NCBI GenBank assembly: GCA_012184525.1
Contig: WOFQ01000059.1
Location: forward strand, 62,001 to 126,000
Reading direction: 5' to 3'
Source: Xenoacremonium recifei
Taxonomy: Eukaryota; Ascomycota; Sordariomycetes; Hypocreales; Nectriaceae
DNA: 64,000 bases
Every line of letters begins with the position of its first letter. Positions within the stretch are counted from its first letter, which is position 1. Position numbers and translations under genes: made by a program. Shown here piece by piece: positions 1-11,427 of this stretch. The notes beneath the pieces were generated by a model, which was given only the letters and a program-made list of their open reading frames with translations, did no database searches and was not told the origin of the DNA.

Positions 1-2218
1 CAAATCAAAGCCGAGGCGTCTGGCCAAGAGATCGCAGGCCGGGATTGTGGGCGGCCCCGGCAGTCAGGAGTCTCGATTGCCGGCAGAGCAAAGACTGGTG
101 GATCAGGATCTGGGCGAGAAAGGGAAATAGCGCCGGGTTTTGGCATGAACTGGCCGTCGGGAATGCCGCCAGACGCTTGAGAGAAGAAATTTCGAAACTG
201 TCAACCCTGGATCAACGATGGACAGCGGATCGGGAAGTGGGAGGGATGTTTTCAGTCTGGCCCGATTCTCGTCTCGCCTCATCCCTCCATCGTCAGGGGC
301 AGTGGAGATGGGATGGAGATTCGCTGGGGACGGGACACTCAGGGAGGCGCCCCGACACGGTGAGGCTCCGGGTCTATTTTCGTCGAGAGTTTGTACACGA
401 GACGAGACGTCACAGCGATCGATGCATGGAACCACCATGATTCGAGGAACGCCAGCAGGTTGTTGAAACGGAGAGTCGGCGCTGAAACGGAGCGGCGACA
501 GCCAGAGGTGTGGGACGGCGACTCACAAGTGCCGGGCCGCCGACTGGGCTTCTCGTGTCCAACAGTCTTCTGGCGATCAACAGCGCATCAGCAGGGAGAC
601 GCCAATGGGAAGGGAGGGCTAGGTGCTTCGCCTACCGCAGGTGGTACTGTCTCCCGTTCACTGTGCGTCTCGCCTGATGGTGCCGCCGTGGCACAGTAAG
701 AATTCGCCATCTCAAGGGGCTAGCTGGAATTCCCGGCCCTCGCTGTGGTGGCAGTGCCCTGGACGAGTCCGTGTTGGTGTTGAAGGGCGGGCGGGCTTCA
801 ATAGTGTCCCCCGCTCCGGCTCATTAAGCAATCCATTTGCAGGGCGCAGACGCTGAGTGATCCAGGGATTTGAGATGATCAGTGGGAAGCATAATCAAAT
901 GCGCAGCGTCTGGATCTCCCAGGGGGCCGTTGGCAGATGAGGGTGCGGTGCGGTGCGGTGCATTGTTTCGAGAGCCGCTGGCGGTTACAGGGTCAGTGTC
1001 TGGCGGCTGGCGGAACAATCAAACAGCCAGGGGAGCGAGAGGCAGCCCACGAAGCTGATGATCGACGCTGGAAAGCCGGGGGAACAGGCCGGATATACGG
1101 GCTGCAGCCAAGCAGCGTGTAAGACGGCTGAACAGGAGACTTGTCAAGCCTCTGGTCAACACGATATGGAGGCATAGCCACGTTCTCGGGACCCACGGAT
1201 GGCCAGGTACCGGTACAGCAGCTGTCAGCACCCGAGACACCGGCCAGGCGGGCTTTGTAGGCGTCGCCGAGGAGAGGAAGCGGTCTCGCTGGTACCCGGT
1301 ACTAGTTGTCGGACTCCAGAAAGCTTGATGTGCCCGGCGCTCGCATTTGGACATCGAATGGCATTCCAAGGCCGGACGAAAAACGAGGGCGCAAAACAAA
1401 ACAATGGACGACGGCGGGCATCACCGATGATGTCGTTGACCGCTAGCCTCCACGTGTACGCAGTGCGCAAGTGTTGCTGCAAGTTGTCGCGAGAGACACT
1501 CTAAGCGAGGCATGGTGGTGATGGCTTCGCTCAACTCGGGAACCTTTGTTGCATCCTTTCTCGTTGCACTTCGACTTGCACTTGCTTCGTGATGCTCACT
1601 TGCAGTAGCTGCCTGGGCGGGCTGTCTGGGCATCATCGCCAGCGGGCGGCTTGACTGCTTCGGGGACGGGCTTTCGCGTCGATATTCGTCAGCCTTATGC
1701 TGGGTTTGCTGGTGGTGAGCATAGCAGAGTGCATTGCACAACCCTAAGGCCCAAAGGGGCATGTGGGCGTCGTCATCCTCAGGCGCATCCTCAGGCCGCA
1801 AGGAAAGGCTACTCGCTCTCGCTCAGGAGCTGACGCGTCCTCCGAGGCCGATGGATCCCTGCCTGCCCGGGTGGGTTGGCCTGGCTTGCCTGACTTGCCT
1901 GAGGCGCCGCGAACCAGGGATTGACCAGGGTCTGCTAGCGGGGGGCTTGCGGGCTTGCCAGGGCCTTACAGGGGGGGCGCCGGCCTGAACCAAGGCACCC
2001 ATTCCATTGATAGAACAATTGGCCCCCCAGTTCTCTGCTGGCCTCCTGCTTCCCCGATTCTCCCTTTCTCAAGTTCCTCATCAAACCAACAACAACAATA
2101 TCAACATCAACCCTCATCGATCGAGTCTTTCGCTGCTGATTTATCATCGCCGCCGACCTCACTGCCTCAACCGTTGACGACCGTTGCATTCCCTTCCGCC
2201 ACATCGTCATCCACTACA
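1..2218. other. Intergenic / upstream region of the bZIP gene; no gene supported
   Basis: Open frames here are short, overlap on both strands and resemble no family. A small tandem repeat of GGTGC (four copies) lies at 942-961. The last 200 bases before the bZIP start are pyrimidine- and CAA-rich (about 2025-2130), typical of a fungal core promoter and 5' UTR. The bZIP frame is open upstream of its ATG but has no in-frame ATG there, so that stretch is best read as leader. Confidence 0.5.
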
Positions 2219-3966
2219 ATGTCGGCTTCGGCCCCCAACAACGTCGACCTCGACGCCCTGCTCGACCTCACAGAATACGATGGTGTCTCGAACTTCCAGT
2301 CACCCTCAGTTTCGCCTACTTCCATCTCGAAGCCGACCTTCGCCAGCCCCGTCACCGCTGCCGTTTCGACGCCTTCCATCCCGACCACCAGCCAGGCCCT
2401 GAGCGGTCCCAGTCACAACTATGACATGTACCGACAACAGACGGGCTTCGTCCCCGGCGCTATTGCCAACACCATGGCGGTGAACCAGACCAACAACGCT
2501 GGCTACCAAGACTTCGCTAGCCTCGACTACCTCTCCGGTTTCAACGAGAACGAAGTGTTCGATTTCAACACCTCGCCTTCGCAGGCCACCATGAACGAGA
2601 TGGAGATGGACTTCGACTCGCCTGCCAACTCGCAGATGTTCACCGTCAACCCCAGCAGCATCGAGCAGGATGCTCTTCCCTCGCCGCCAGTTCTGCCCAC
2701 CCAGACCAACACCGTCGGCCGTCTTTGGCCTGGTGCCCACCAGCAGGCCGCCATGGCCAAGGCCCAGGCTCAGCAGCGACAGCAGCAGCAGCTCATCCAG
2801 CAGCAGCAGGCTGCCCAGCGACAGGGTATGCAGCCCAAGGCTCGGGGGAAGTCCGCCCAGCCCACCGACCCCATTGTCGAGCAGAAGATCACCCAGCTGC
2901 TCAACTCGATGCGAGCCAAGCCCTCGATGCCCGACCAGGCCCAGACTCCCATGACCAACCTCCCCCGATCCAAGAAGGAGGAGGAAGAGATGGACGAGGA
3001 CGAGCGACTACTCGCCAGCGAGGAGGGCAAGAAGCTCAGCAGCAAGGAGCGTCGCCAGCTGCGAAACAAGGTCTCTGCCCGTGCTTTCCGATCCCGAAGA
3101 AAGGGTAAGTTAATCCATATCTGTCCAATATACAATAATCGGTGCTAACCCGTTTTGCAGAATACATCTCTCAGCTTGAGTCTGAGATTGCCAACAAGGT
3201 CAACGAGAACGGTGACCTACGTGCTCAGAACCGCGCTCTCATGGAAGAGAACAAGCGCCTGTCGGACCTCACCCGCATGCTTCTTTCGTCTCCCTCCTTC
3301 TCCGGCTTTCTCGACACCCTCAGCAGCGACCCCAACGCCAACCAGACCCCTCAGATGAAGGTCGAGCCTATGCAGCAGCAGGAGCAGCGACAGATGCCCA
3401 AGGACGTCAACCCCTACAACGCCCAGCAGTCGTCGCAGCAGCAGATCGGCATGGCCATGATCCCCGAGCAGACCATGGACTTCTCCATGCTTACTCTCGA
3501 CAACACCTACAGCTTCCAGCCCCAGGTATTCATGGTCGACACTCCCGAGGCTGCCATCGACACCTCCATCCTCTCTGGCAAGACCTCCAACTTCGTCGAG
3601 CCCCTCGAGTCGGATGACGAGAAGGTCGAGATCCCTGTCATCGAGCGCCTTGTCGAGAAGACTGAGGCTGCTGAGCCTACTGAGGTCACTCCTCTCGACG
3701 AGGAGTTCGAGTCTGATCCTGAATTCGCCCTGTACCACTCTGAACCCGCCGCCAGCCAAGAGCCCAAGGAGCTCGACACCGAGAACCTGTCGAACGTCGA
3801 CATCTTCGGTGGCATCGAGTCCGAGAAGGTTCTCGCCCGATACGAGCTTCTGGACGCCACCGAGGAGGAGGCTGTTGCCACCATCTCTATGGCTCGCGTC
3901 CAGCGCATCAGTGCTCACATCGACTCTGTTGTATCGCGGTTAGAGCTTCTGACCATGGACCTGTAA
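2219..3966 (+). CDS. bZIP transcription factor
   Basis: Predicted nuclear DNA-binding regulator of 563 residues, exons 2219..3104 and 3161..3966. The 56-bp intron (GTAAGT...TTGCAG) falls between the basic region and the leucine zipper. Visible parts, in order: a Ser/Thr/Pro-rich N-terminus; a glutamine-rich stretch at about residues 178-205; an acidic patch; the basic region containing RNKVSARAFRSRRK (about 282-295); a heptad zipper beginning EYISQLE (about 296-340); and a long acidic, Q-containing C-terminus that could activate transcription. The Asn...Ala-Arg...Arg pattern is the bZIP DNA-contact signature. The ATG at 2219 is the first in frame; the upstream open frame has no ATG. I cannot assign a named subfamily: the basic region does not look like Hac1, Atf1, Gcn4/CpcA or the Met4/MetR type. 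Target genes are unknown. Confidence 0.92.
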
Positions 3967-4564
3967 ACCAACGGCCGCTGGTACGGTTCGAGAGGGTATT
4001 GCTAGGAAAAGACATTCTGGGACGACATTATTTCCTTTGTAAACTGTTACAGCACGCTTTTTCCGTGCTCGTGTGCATATCATCGCCCTGGAACGGGACG
4101 GGGAACTGGCGTTTTGGGGGAAGAACAAGGAAACTGGGCCACCGCTGTGTAATTTGCTTGCTTGCTTGATTGATATCAAATGGGTGGAATGATGAGTGAT
4201 GACGCGAGGATCTCCGTGTATAGATAGACTGGCCCTACCGCCGCTCGACAAACTTACAAAAACACAAAAACAAAGAAACCCCTGAGTTCAAAATGGTTCC
4301 AAATGATACGTGACATGCATGACCTTGTGACTTCGATACTTATTCCTATTTATTAGGTGCTTTGCTCTCTATTCGCTCTTCATCCTCCACAATCAGGGGT
4401 ATATGTACACCATGTGCCTCTCCCCCTCTGTAGTACCCCTCAATGACTGGTTGTAATCAACTAACTATGCCTGCTCCTTTTGACTCATTCTTCGTAGATT
4501 TTGTAGTTGCTGCTCACCATTAGTTACCATTATCATTATCCCAGGCAATTCGGAGATATCAAAC
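3967..4564. other. Convergent 3' region between bZIP and amylase genes
   Basis: The bZIP gene (+) and the amylase (-) converge here, so this is expected to hold both 3' UTRs. AT-rich stretches occur near 4250-4290 and 4330-4350. No coding sequence is supported. Confidence 0.5.
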
Positions 4565-6337
4565 TTACAATTCGCCCTTCTCAATCTTCTCCCTCCCCTC
4601 CGCCTCCCTATTCACAAACACACTCACACTACACTCTCCACACACGAACTCACCAAACCCATCCTCCCCAATCGTCACCTCGCGATCACTCCAGCCCAGC
4701 ACATCCGTCCACACCTCACCCGCATGCATCTCGCCCACATGCATGCGCTTACTCCCCGGGCCAGCATTGCTCATGACAACCGCGCATCCAAAGGGGCGAT
4801 CCCACGTGCCGTAACGCACCCAGCCCAGGCACGTCGCGTAGTCGAAGTAGTCGGCCTGCTTGCCGTAGGCGAAGAGCTTGCGCGCGAGAGACAGGCGGGG
4901 GAGCGCGCCGGAGCAGGATGGGGGGGTTGAGGGGGAGGAGGAGGAGGTGGTGGACGGCCCGCAGGTGCCGTAGAGGTCGCCGTAGAAGAGGCATGGGTAG
5001 CCGGATTCGCGGAGGAGGATGAGCGCGTAGGCGAGGGGCTTGAACCAGTCGGCGATGGGGGCTTCGAGGGCCTGGCCGGGCTGGGTGTCGTGGTTCATGA
5101 CAAGGGTCTAGGAGTGGTTAACAAGTCAGGAGTCATGGACTGAATCCCCAACAGAGAACATGCAACTCATAGAAACTTACCACAGCATTGATAGGATCCG
5201 TCTGCACCAACGTCCCATCAAACACACTCCTCATATCCGCCCCCTCCGACGTCGACACCTGACTAAAGTTGTACACCAGCGGCGTATCAAACAGCGAGAA
5301 CTTATGCCCCATCCTGCCCAGATAGTCGCGCAGGTCCTGAAGGTCGTCCTTCCAGAACTCGCCCACGAAGAACCATCCCTCGCCGAATGTCTCGTCCAGC
5401 CGCGCGATGAACTTGCGCAGGAACTCCTCGCTGTAGTGCTTCACGGCGTCGAAGCGGATGCCGCGCAGGGGGAGCGTCTTGCCGAGCCAGACGCCCCAGT
5501 TGAGAACGTCGTCAACGACTTCGGGGTGAGAGTAGTCGAGGTCCGAGCCCATGAGGTAATCACTTGGGATGCCATGTTAGTCTCTCAGAAAAAGGCCGAG
5601 TTCATGACGCATGAGCACTTACAAGTTTCCCTTCTCGTCGTCTACATCTGGCACCGCCGCCCAGCCCTCGCCCTTCTCACCCATAATCTTATAGATAGCT
5701 TTCTTCCCGCCATCCTTTGCATTGTAGTCCACGCCGCTGAAGTGGTACCAGTGGTACTTCATGGCGCTGTATTTGTCACCGCGACCGGGAAAGTCGAAGC
5801 CCACCCAGGCCTCGATCTCGTACTTGTCGGAGACGAACTTGGTGCGATCGTTCTCGTCGACCTCGGCGGCCTGGCACGTCTCCTTGTGATCGGCGGCGAA
5901 TTTGTGGTTGAGCACGGCGTCCCAGTAGAGGCCGACTTTGTTGGCGGTTGCGGTGTGGAAGAGGGCGTTGAGGGCCTCGCGGGAACCCCATTTTGTGGCG
6001 GTTGACCCCTTCTGGTCGAATTCGCCAAGGTCGTAGCTATGAGGTTTGTTCAGTATGGGAATTGGGAGACCTTGGGGGGAACATACAGGTCGTAGATGTC
6101 GTAGCCATTGCCTTCGGGGGAGGAGCCCTTGCAGCTACAGAGTTGTTAAAATGAGACGCGAGATGAAGATAATAGTCAAAAATACCCCGGCGGGATCCAG
6201 ATGTTGTCGATGCCAAACTCCTTGAGCTGCGGGATGTGCTTCTCGAGGCGCGTCCAGTGCTTCTGGTCGGCGGGCACATACCACTCGAAGCCCTGCATCA
6301 TGGTCATGTTCTCGGGGGTAGGTTCTTGGTCAGCCAT
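4565..6337 (-). CDS. Intracellular alpha-amylase, glycoside hydrolase family 13 (GH13_5-like)
   Basis: Endo-acting alpha-1,4-glucan hydrolase of 512 residues, exons complement(4565..5107, 5181..5562, 5623..6036, 6087..6134, 6186..6337); the four introns are 73, 60, 50 and 51 bp, all GT-AG. The N-terminus (MADQEPTPENMTMMQGFEWY) starts directly with the first barrel strand. There is no signal peptide, which fits the intracellular, bacterial-type fungal amylases thought to act in glycogen or cell-wall alpha-glucan metabolism. GH13 regions are clear: DAVLNHK (region I), GIRFDAVKH with the nucleophile Asp, FFVGEFWKD with the acid/base Glu, and VMNHDTQ with the third catalytic Asp. SPEGNGYDIYDL near residue 60 is typical of the subfamily. 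A Ser/Thr-rich insert (CGPSTTSSSSPSTPPS) lies in the C-terminal half. An in-frame ATG 33 bases upstream (6370) is a less likely start. Confidence 0.93.
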
Positions 6338-7060
6338 GATGTGTATCTTTTGATATGACTTTGTATTCACGAATGTAATTGAACTGAGTACATAAGCTTC
6401 CGAGTCTCAATTATCTGCGGCGAGTGAGTCTTTATACGTGCTATCACCAACCCCTCCCCCGCTATCATGAATCGCGCGTCTCCTTATCGCAACCTCCCAA
6501 AATCAAGGTTATGAGCTGGAACAGACCACTCAACCCCCTTTTTTCAAAGTCTCAACCAGACTCTGGATCTTGGCTGGCCTTCACATGCGTGTCAGACATG
6601 GCGCGATTGGAAGAGAAAAGTCCGGTTCGGCGCTGGCGAGGCACGTCATGGCGGGATGTGGGTGGTGACGTCAGCGGGGAGCAGCGTTTCTGGCATGGCT
6701 AGATACCTGGGATAAAGTTGGTTGAGACCTGCATTAGATGCGCTGGGACGAGTGAGTTATTTATATTTTGTGTTGAGCCAGTGGATTGCAAGTATATTTG
6801 GTGGAGATTTTGCAGGGTCGCAGAATTACTGCCATCATGGCTAGGGGTGACATGGGAGAACCGTGAAAACACCAAGAGACAACTCTACAAACCATGAGGA
6901 GCAGCTAGCGATATATTTTGCGTGTTAAGTTACCCGATTATAAATCTTTTAGGTATCATATATAATATAACTCGTAATATGTAACTTCCGCCCAAGTCCC
7001 AATTCATGTCCAACACATGCTTTCAACTTAACACCATGAACACACTCTTACATGCTCATC
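6338..7060. other. Promoter side of the amylase gene; no gene supported
   Basis: Lies between the amylase start and the HET-gene stop, both on the minus strand. It is AT-rich near 6900-6980. I see no coding potential or obvious repeat. Confidence 0.45.
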
Positions 7061-8966
7061 CTATATAATCGCAAAGTCCTCTTCTGCAAGACCCATGCTC
7101 AAAACTTCACCATCCATAAGCCCATGTACATAGCACTCCCCCAGCAACTCCCACCCATCCTCCTTTTGTCGCACCGCAAACGGCGTCCTCCCACCATACC
7201 AAACCACGATCTCATCCCCCTCACGCACTGCATCAGGACCTAGCACAAAGTATCCTCCCCGCGTCACGCAAAACTTCCGATGCCGCGTGACCAGCGTTGC
7301 CTCATGACTCCATTTGAAGGCATCTCCGCCCCGAGCCACTTCCTGCAGCTCTTGAGACACTACATCAGGCCTCGTCGCCCGGACGAGATACGCCGCACCG
7401 TGAGAAAGCCACTCGGCCTTTGAAACGCTTTCATATGGTCGTGTTCGATCCGTCCCGACACATGCATTGGTTAGCGTCTGCACGAGCGCAAAGAACGCCG
7501 AGTCCTCCCCTTCACGATACTTCTTCTGCAGATCAAACCTCTCCCTGGGACCATAAAGTATACTCCAGAGCGCCTCGATGGGTGGCTTCCGTGAGGCCTT
7601 CGTATATTGGCGGAAGTGCTGAAACGCATTGCCATAGAACGCCCACGATTGACGCTCCACGACGTCCACTCGCATCCCCCGGAGATACAGCCGGCGCAGC
7701 TCCGTGTCGATCCGGAGACTATCCGGCCGTGTGTCCCCCGAGGCCCGGTGCGGCGACTCCGGCGCCCCGATCAGATGTAGCGGCAGCACGCGCCAGTCGG
7801 GCACCCACGACGGCAAATCCAGCGCCGGCCCAGTCCGTCTTCTATACGCATGCGGCAAAGCCTGACACGCCGCCAACAGCTGCAAATCCGGCGCATCTCT
7901 CAACGCCCTGGCCGCCACATCAGTATACACTTCTTCCACCGGCCTGGCATAATCAGCCTCCAACCCCTGCAACGCCTCGCTGCCCAGCTGCAGCGAGAAG
8001 TGCCCTAGGAAGGCGTACACGCGGTCGCGCGGGTCCTTGGACTGAAGATGGCGTGCGCGGTGTAGCTCGTAGATGAAGCTGCGGCGGTTGCGCTCTGTGG
8101 GTGAGGCGGGCTCGACGAAGCGCTGGTACAGGTAGCGGATGTTGGATGTGTGCAGGGCGAAGCGCGTGCGGAGCAGGTGGAAGTCGGCGTTGAGGACGTT
8201 GACAACTGAGTATAGGTTTGCCCAGTCGACGGAGATGCTGCCCCAGTAGAGCGTTGCAGGCGCGGTGGTGCCAATTTCTTGGACGATCCAGATGCGGTTG
8301 AACTGGCGAAGTGTCAGTGTGAGGCTATTCCCAGATATAAAGGGGGACACTCACCCACGGCAACTTGGTCATCTTAGCCAACGGCACCCACGGCTCTTCA
8401 CTCTGCTCCAACAACTCCTCCGAATGCGCCCTCCGAAACTCCCCCTTCTTAACCTCATCCGCAAACACCTCCCTTAAGTGCTCAATAACACGCACCGCCT
8501 CCCCCGCAACGCCCTCCTCATCCTCCCCCAACCAGACACGAATCCTCGCCGCCCCGCGATACACCACATTCATCAGCCCAACCTGCTGACTGCGCTCCGC
8601 AACGTCCGCCTGATTAATGCACACCTGGTCGGCCCATAGCCGGCGCGGCTCAACGGGGTCGCGCATGCGGTGCAGCGCCGCGGCGAGGGAGTGTGTTAGG
8701 GGCAAAGGCTTGCCGGAGAGGAGAATAGAGGAAGTGCGTGTGTCGGTGCCCCAGACGTAGGAGAGGGCGTCGTAGGTGGGTTGGGTGTTGAGGTTGGCGA
8801 TGGAGAGGGAGCCCGTGAGCGGCGAGGGGCCGGTCCCGGGCTCGAGGGTGAGAATGCGGATGGAGTAGTTGTCGGGGAACGGCTCATACTGGTACACGTC
8901 GTCCGGCCTCCCGTCCGGCTCCGAGTCCGAAGCTCTGGGTGCCGGCGGCGTGGGAGTGTCCCCCAT
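7061..8966 (-). CDS. HET-domain (heterokaryon incompatibility) protein
   Basis: Protein of 617 residues, exons complement(7061..8302, 8355..8966), one 52-bp intron. The N-terminal half is a HET domain: ...PTYDALSYVWG, then RRLWADQVCINQ, then RVWLGE, then PWFNRIWIVQEI, whose W-F junction is made by splicing. These are the conserved blocks of the Pezizomycotina HET family, associated with allorecognition and regulated cell death in fungi. The C-terminal half (about residues 330-617) has no fused NACHT or repeat module; near its end VVWYGGRTPFAVRQ is the kind of segment commonly seen at the tail of standalone HET proteins. The start is uncertain: ATG at 8966 gives a short N-terminus, while an in-frame ATG at 9284 would add 106 residues. 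Whether it takes part in incompatibility cannot be told from sequence; most HET genes have no known role. Confidence 0.9.
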
Positions 8967-9553
8967 GGCAGCTATTGGATCGCGGATGAGACGCCACGCC
9001 GAGCTGTGTGAGATGAAGCGCCGTCGGTTGAATCGCTGTACCAGGGAGACCCCTGAGCGTCTATTCGCAATCTTATTTGCAGCTCGGAACCAAAACAGCA
9101 GCGTCCTTTCTCCGAAGGCCATATCTAGGCTCGGCGGGGGACATTGGAGGAGGTCATTGTCATGGATGGAATGATCTGCGATGAACTCCTCCGAGTGGGG
9201 AGACAAAGATGACAGGGATGTCGAGTCTGCGGAGTGCCAGTGCCGATGCCACACCAGCGTTATTTTCAATAGTTCATATGCCAAATATCATGTCCAATTC
9301 ATCTGCTAAATCGTATCGCTTAAGGATAGTGTTCCATATGTCATAAATCCTCCCAACGCCGTGGTCATCCAAGATCTCATCCTAAGGATGGTAAGAAACT
9401 CGAGAAGGGTATAAGCCAGTCATCCAAATCCCGTCCTAACGATAGTAAGAAACCAAGGGTATAAGTCAGACACACACACACACGTCCCCAATCCTCATCT
9501 CATCTCATGTCATCTGGCATCTCAGATGCCACGCCGTCAGTCACTCCATTCCC
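8967..9553. other. Intergenic region with imperfect 54-bp-period duplication and (CA)n
   Basis: Holds an imperfect direct repeat (9381-9420 and 9435-9470) followed directly by a short (CA)n run at about 9469-9483. If the HET gene starts at its upstream ATG, 8967-9284 is coding. Otherwise no gene. Confidence 0.5.
9381..9470. repeat. Imperfect tandem duplication, period 54 bp
   Basis: Two copies of about 36-40 bp share a CCTAA-GAT-GTAAGAAAC core and an AAGGGTATAAG end. The second copy has lost about five bases in the middle. It sits between two minus-strand genes and abuts a CA microsatellite. Confidence 0.7.
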
Positions 9554-11427
9554 TCAGACCGTCTCATGCGCCTTCACCGGCACGGCACCCACCAGCTGAA
9601 GATCCTCGTCGTCCTCGTCATCATGAATCGGCCGCGCCTGATCCTGGGACAAGTCCTTCGTCACAATTCCTCCCGCAGCCGCCGTCTCCGGCGCAGGCGG
9701 CCCCTTCGCACCATTTTTCAGCTCCCAGCTCCCACTGCGCTCATGATGCGCCCCGGTCCGGGTCACCGCCACGTCCGGATCCGCCGCCTTCTTCTCCGCG
9801 CCCTTGAACCCGCCGACCGCAAGACTGCGCTCCGGATCGCGCTGGATGCGGAATCCGAAGAGTGCAAGCAGTAGCATAACAAGAGCGGCTAGCGCGAGCG
9901 TTGCCACTGCGCCGATGACGCCGGCGACTGGCGGCGTGATGGGCTGGATGCACGAGGCGGAGATGGTCGTCACGTTGGCAGAACACCACGGCGAAGGGGG
10001 GTTGCCACAGATATCGCACCATTGAACTGGCGTACGCGCGAGGTACTCCATCGTCTCGATGAAGCCCGTGTACGACATGTTGGTTGCGTTGGCGCCGTCG
10101 CCAAACAGGGCCATGATCTGGAACTCGGCGTCCTCGTCGGCGCTGTCGCGGTAGTAGAAGCGCACGAGCAGGTCATCAACATCGGGCATTGTCTCAGACG
10201 AGCTTGTATCCTCATCCGACTCCTCGCTGTACAGCTCAAAGACCAGGGCCGCGCCGGGCTGCGGGATTTCGTTGAAGGGCCCGGCTGCCATAGTCTCGGC
10301 CGTCAGCAGGTCGGCCAGCGACGCGAAACTCAGGATGGGCGTATAGTCCCCAAACAGCAGCGTCAGCTTGTCGGCCGAGCCGCCCCAGGCCACAGCGCCC
10401 AGCAGGTTCTCAACCACCTTGGTAGCCAGCGTGCGGCCGGCAATAGTGTAGAGTACGTTGTATTCTTCATTGATGCCGCGCGAGATATCGGGAAAGCTGT
10501 TCTTGGCGCGCTCCAGCTCAACGGCGTAACCGCCCAACCGCGAGATGGTACCGTTGGCGTCGGCGAGGTTGTTGTACACCGTCTCATTGTGAATGTACAT
10601 GTAGTTCACAAGGTCGTAAATGTCGTAGGCGTTCCAAAAGTTGGCCTCGTCCAGCCCGACAGTGCCCACCAGTGGCGCAGTTGAGAAGAGCTCTTGGTAA
10701 AAGTCCCAGGTGCTGTTGTACAGCGCCGCGAGATAGGTGTCAGTGGTGAGGTTGTATCTCACTTGACTGACCCAGTTGGAGCAGCGGTCGGTGCCCGAGA
10801 GACTATGGGTGAGTTTAGCCTTCCGTTCGAGACTCACGTGCAAAACATGAGGTCTCTGATGAGAAACACCAATGAGAGACCTCCGTCAAGACAATTCTGT
10901 ACTCACTATGTTGAATCCTCGTCCAAATAGCTTGGCGTCTGTACAAACGGGTACTGATACCCGTTGAGAGGATAGTTCGTCTCATTGTCCGTCCCCAACG
11001 GGTAGTCCATCGCGATGTCACTTCCGCCCGTGTTGCTATCCCAGTAATCCGCCGCGGGTGGATAGAGTCCTTGCATGAAGGCCATGGCACTTCCCGCGAT
11101 CCATTCATCAGCTTGCGCCTCGACGTCGAGGATGCTGTTATCAATCACATTGATGTTTATGCCCTGAATGTAGGCTTTCTCCTCGTCGCCGAAGGTGCTG
11201 CCATTGCTGACGCCGTTGCGCAGGTAGCGCGCGCGAAAGGCCGTTCCCTGGCGCACCATCTGCTGCGCGCCCTCGGGTGTGAGCACCGTGTTGAGGGTGC
11301 CGGTCAAAGGCGTCCTCTCGCCATTATTGATGTAAGCCACGGCCGCCCATACCGTCTCACCTGAGATGGACTGGGCGCTGGCCGTGGTAACAAAGGCGCC
11401 CAGAAGCGCTGTTACGAGCCAAGCCAT
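9554..11427 (-). CDS. Membrane-anchored histidine-phosphatase-like protein, catalytic His residues missing
   Basis: Predicted 589-residue type I membrane protein, exons complement(9554..10802, 10907..11427), 104-bp intron. Residues 1-18 are a signal peptide (MAWLVTALLGAFVTTASA). The rest to about 460 resembles fungal histidine acid phosphatase (clade-2 histidine phosphatase) proteins, with several N-glycosylation sequons. A transmembrane helix lies near 467-490, followed by a cytoplasmic tail of about 98 residues ending in an acidic DDEDDED stretch. The position of the RHGxRxP signature reads NNGERTP (residues 34-40), and the usual C-terminal HD motif region reads FGDYTP (324-329). Both catalytic histidines therefore appear to be replaced, so it may not be an active phosphatase. 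The start was chosen because it gives a clean signal peptide; an in-frame upstream ATG at 11520 is less likely. The true role, sensor or scaffold for example, is unknown. Confidence 0.8.

Noticed and set aside
3217..3918. 233-codon Leu/Gly/Val-rich minus-strand frame over the bZIP second exon
   Set aside because: Reverse complement of Asp/Glu/Gln/Ser codons; not a plausible protein.
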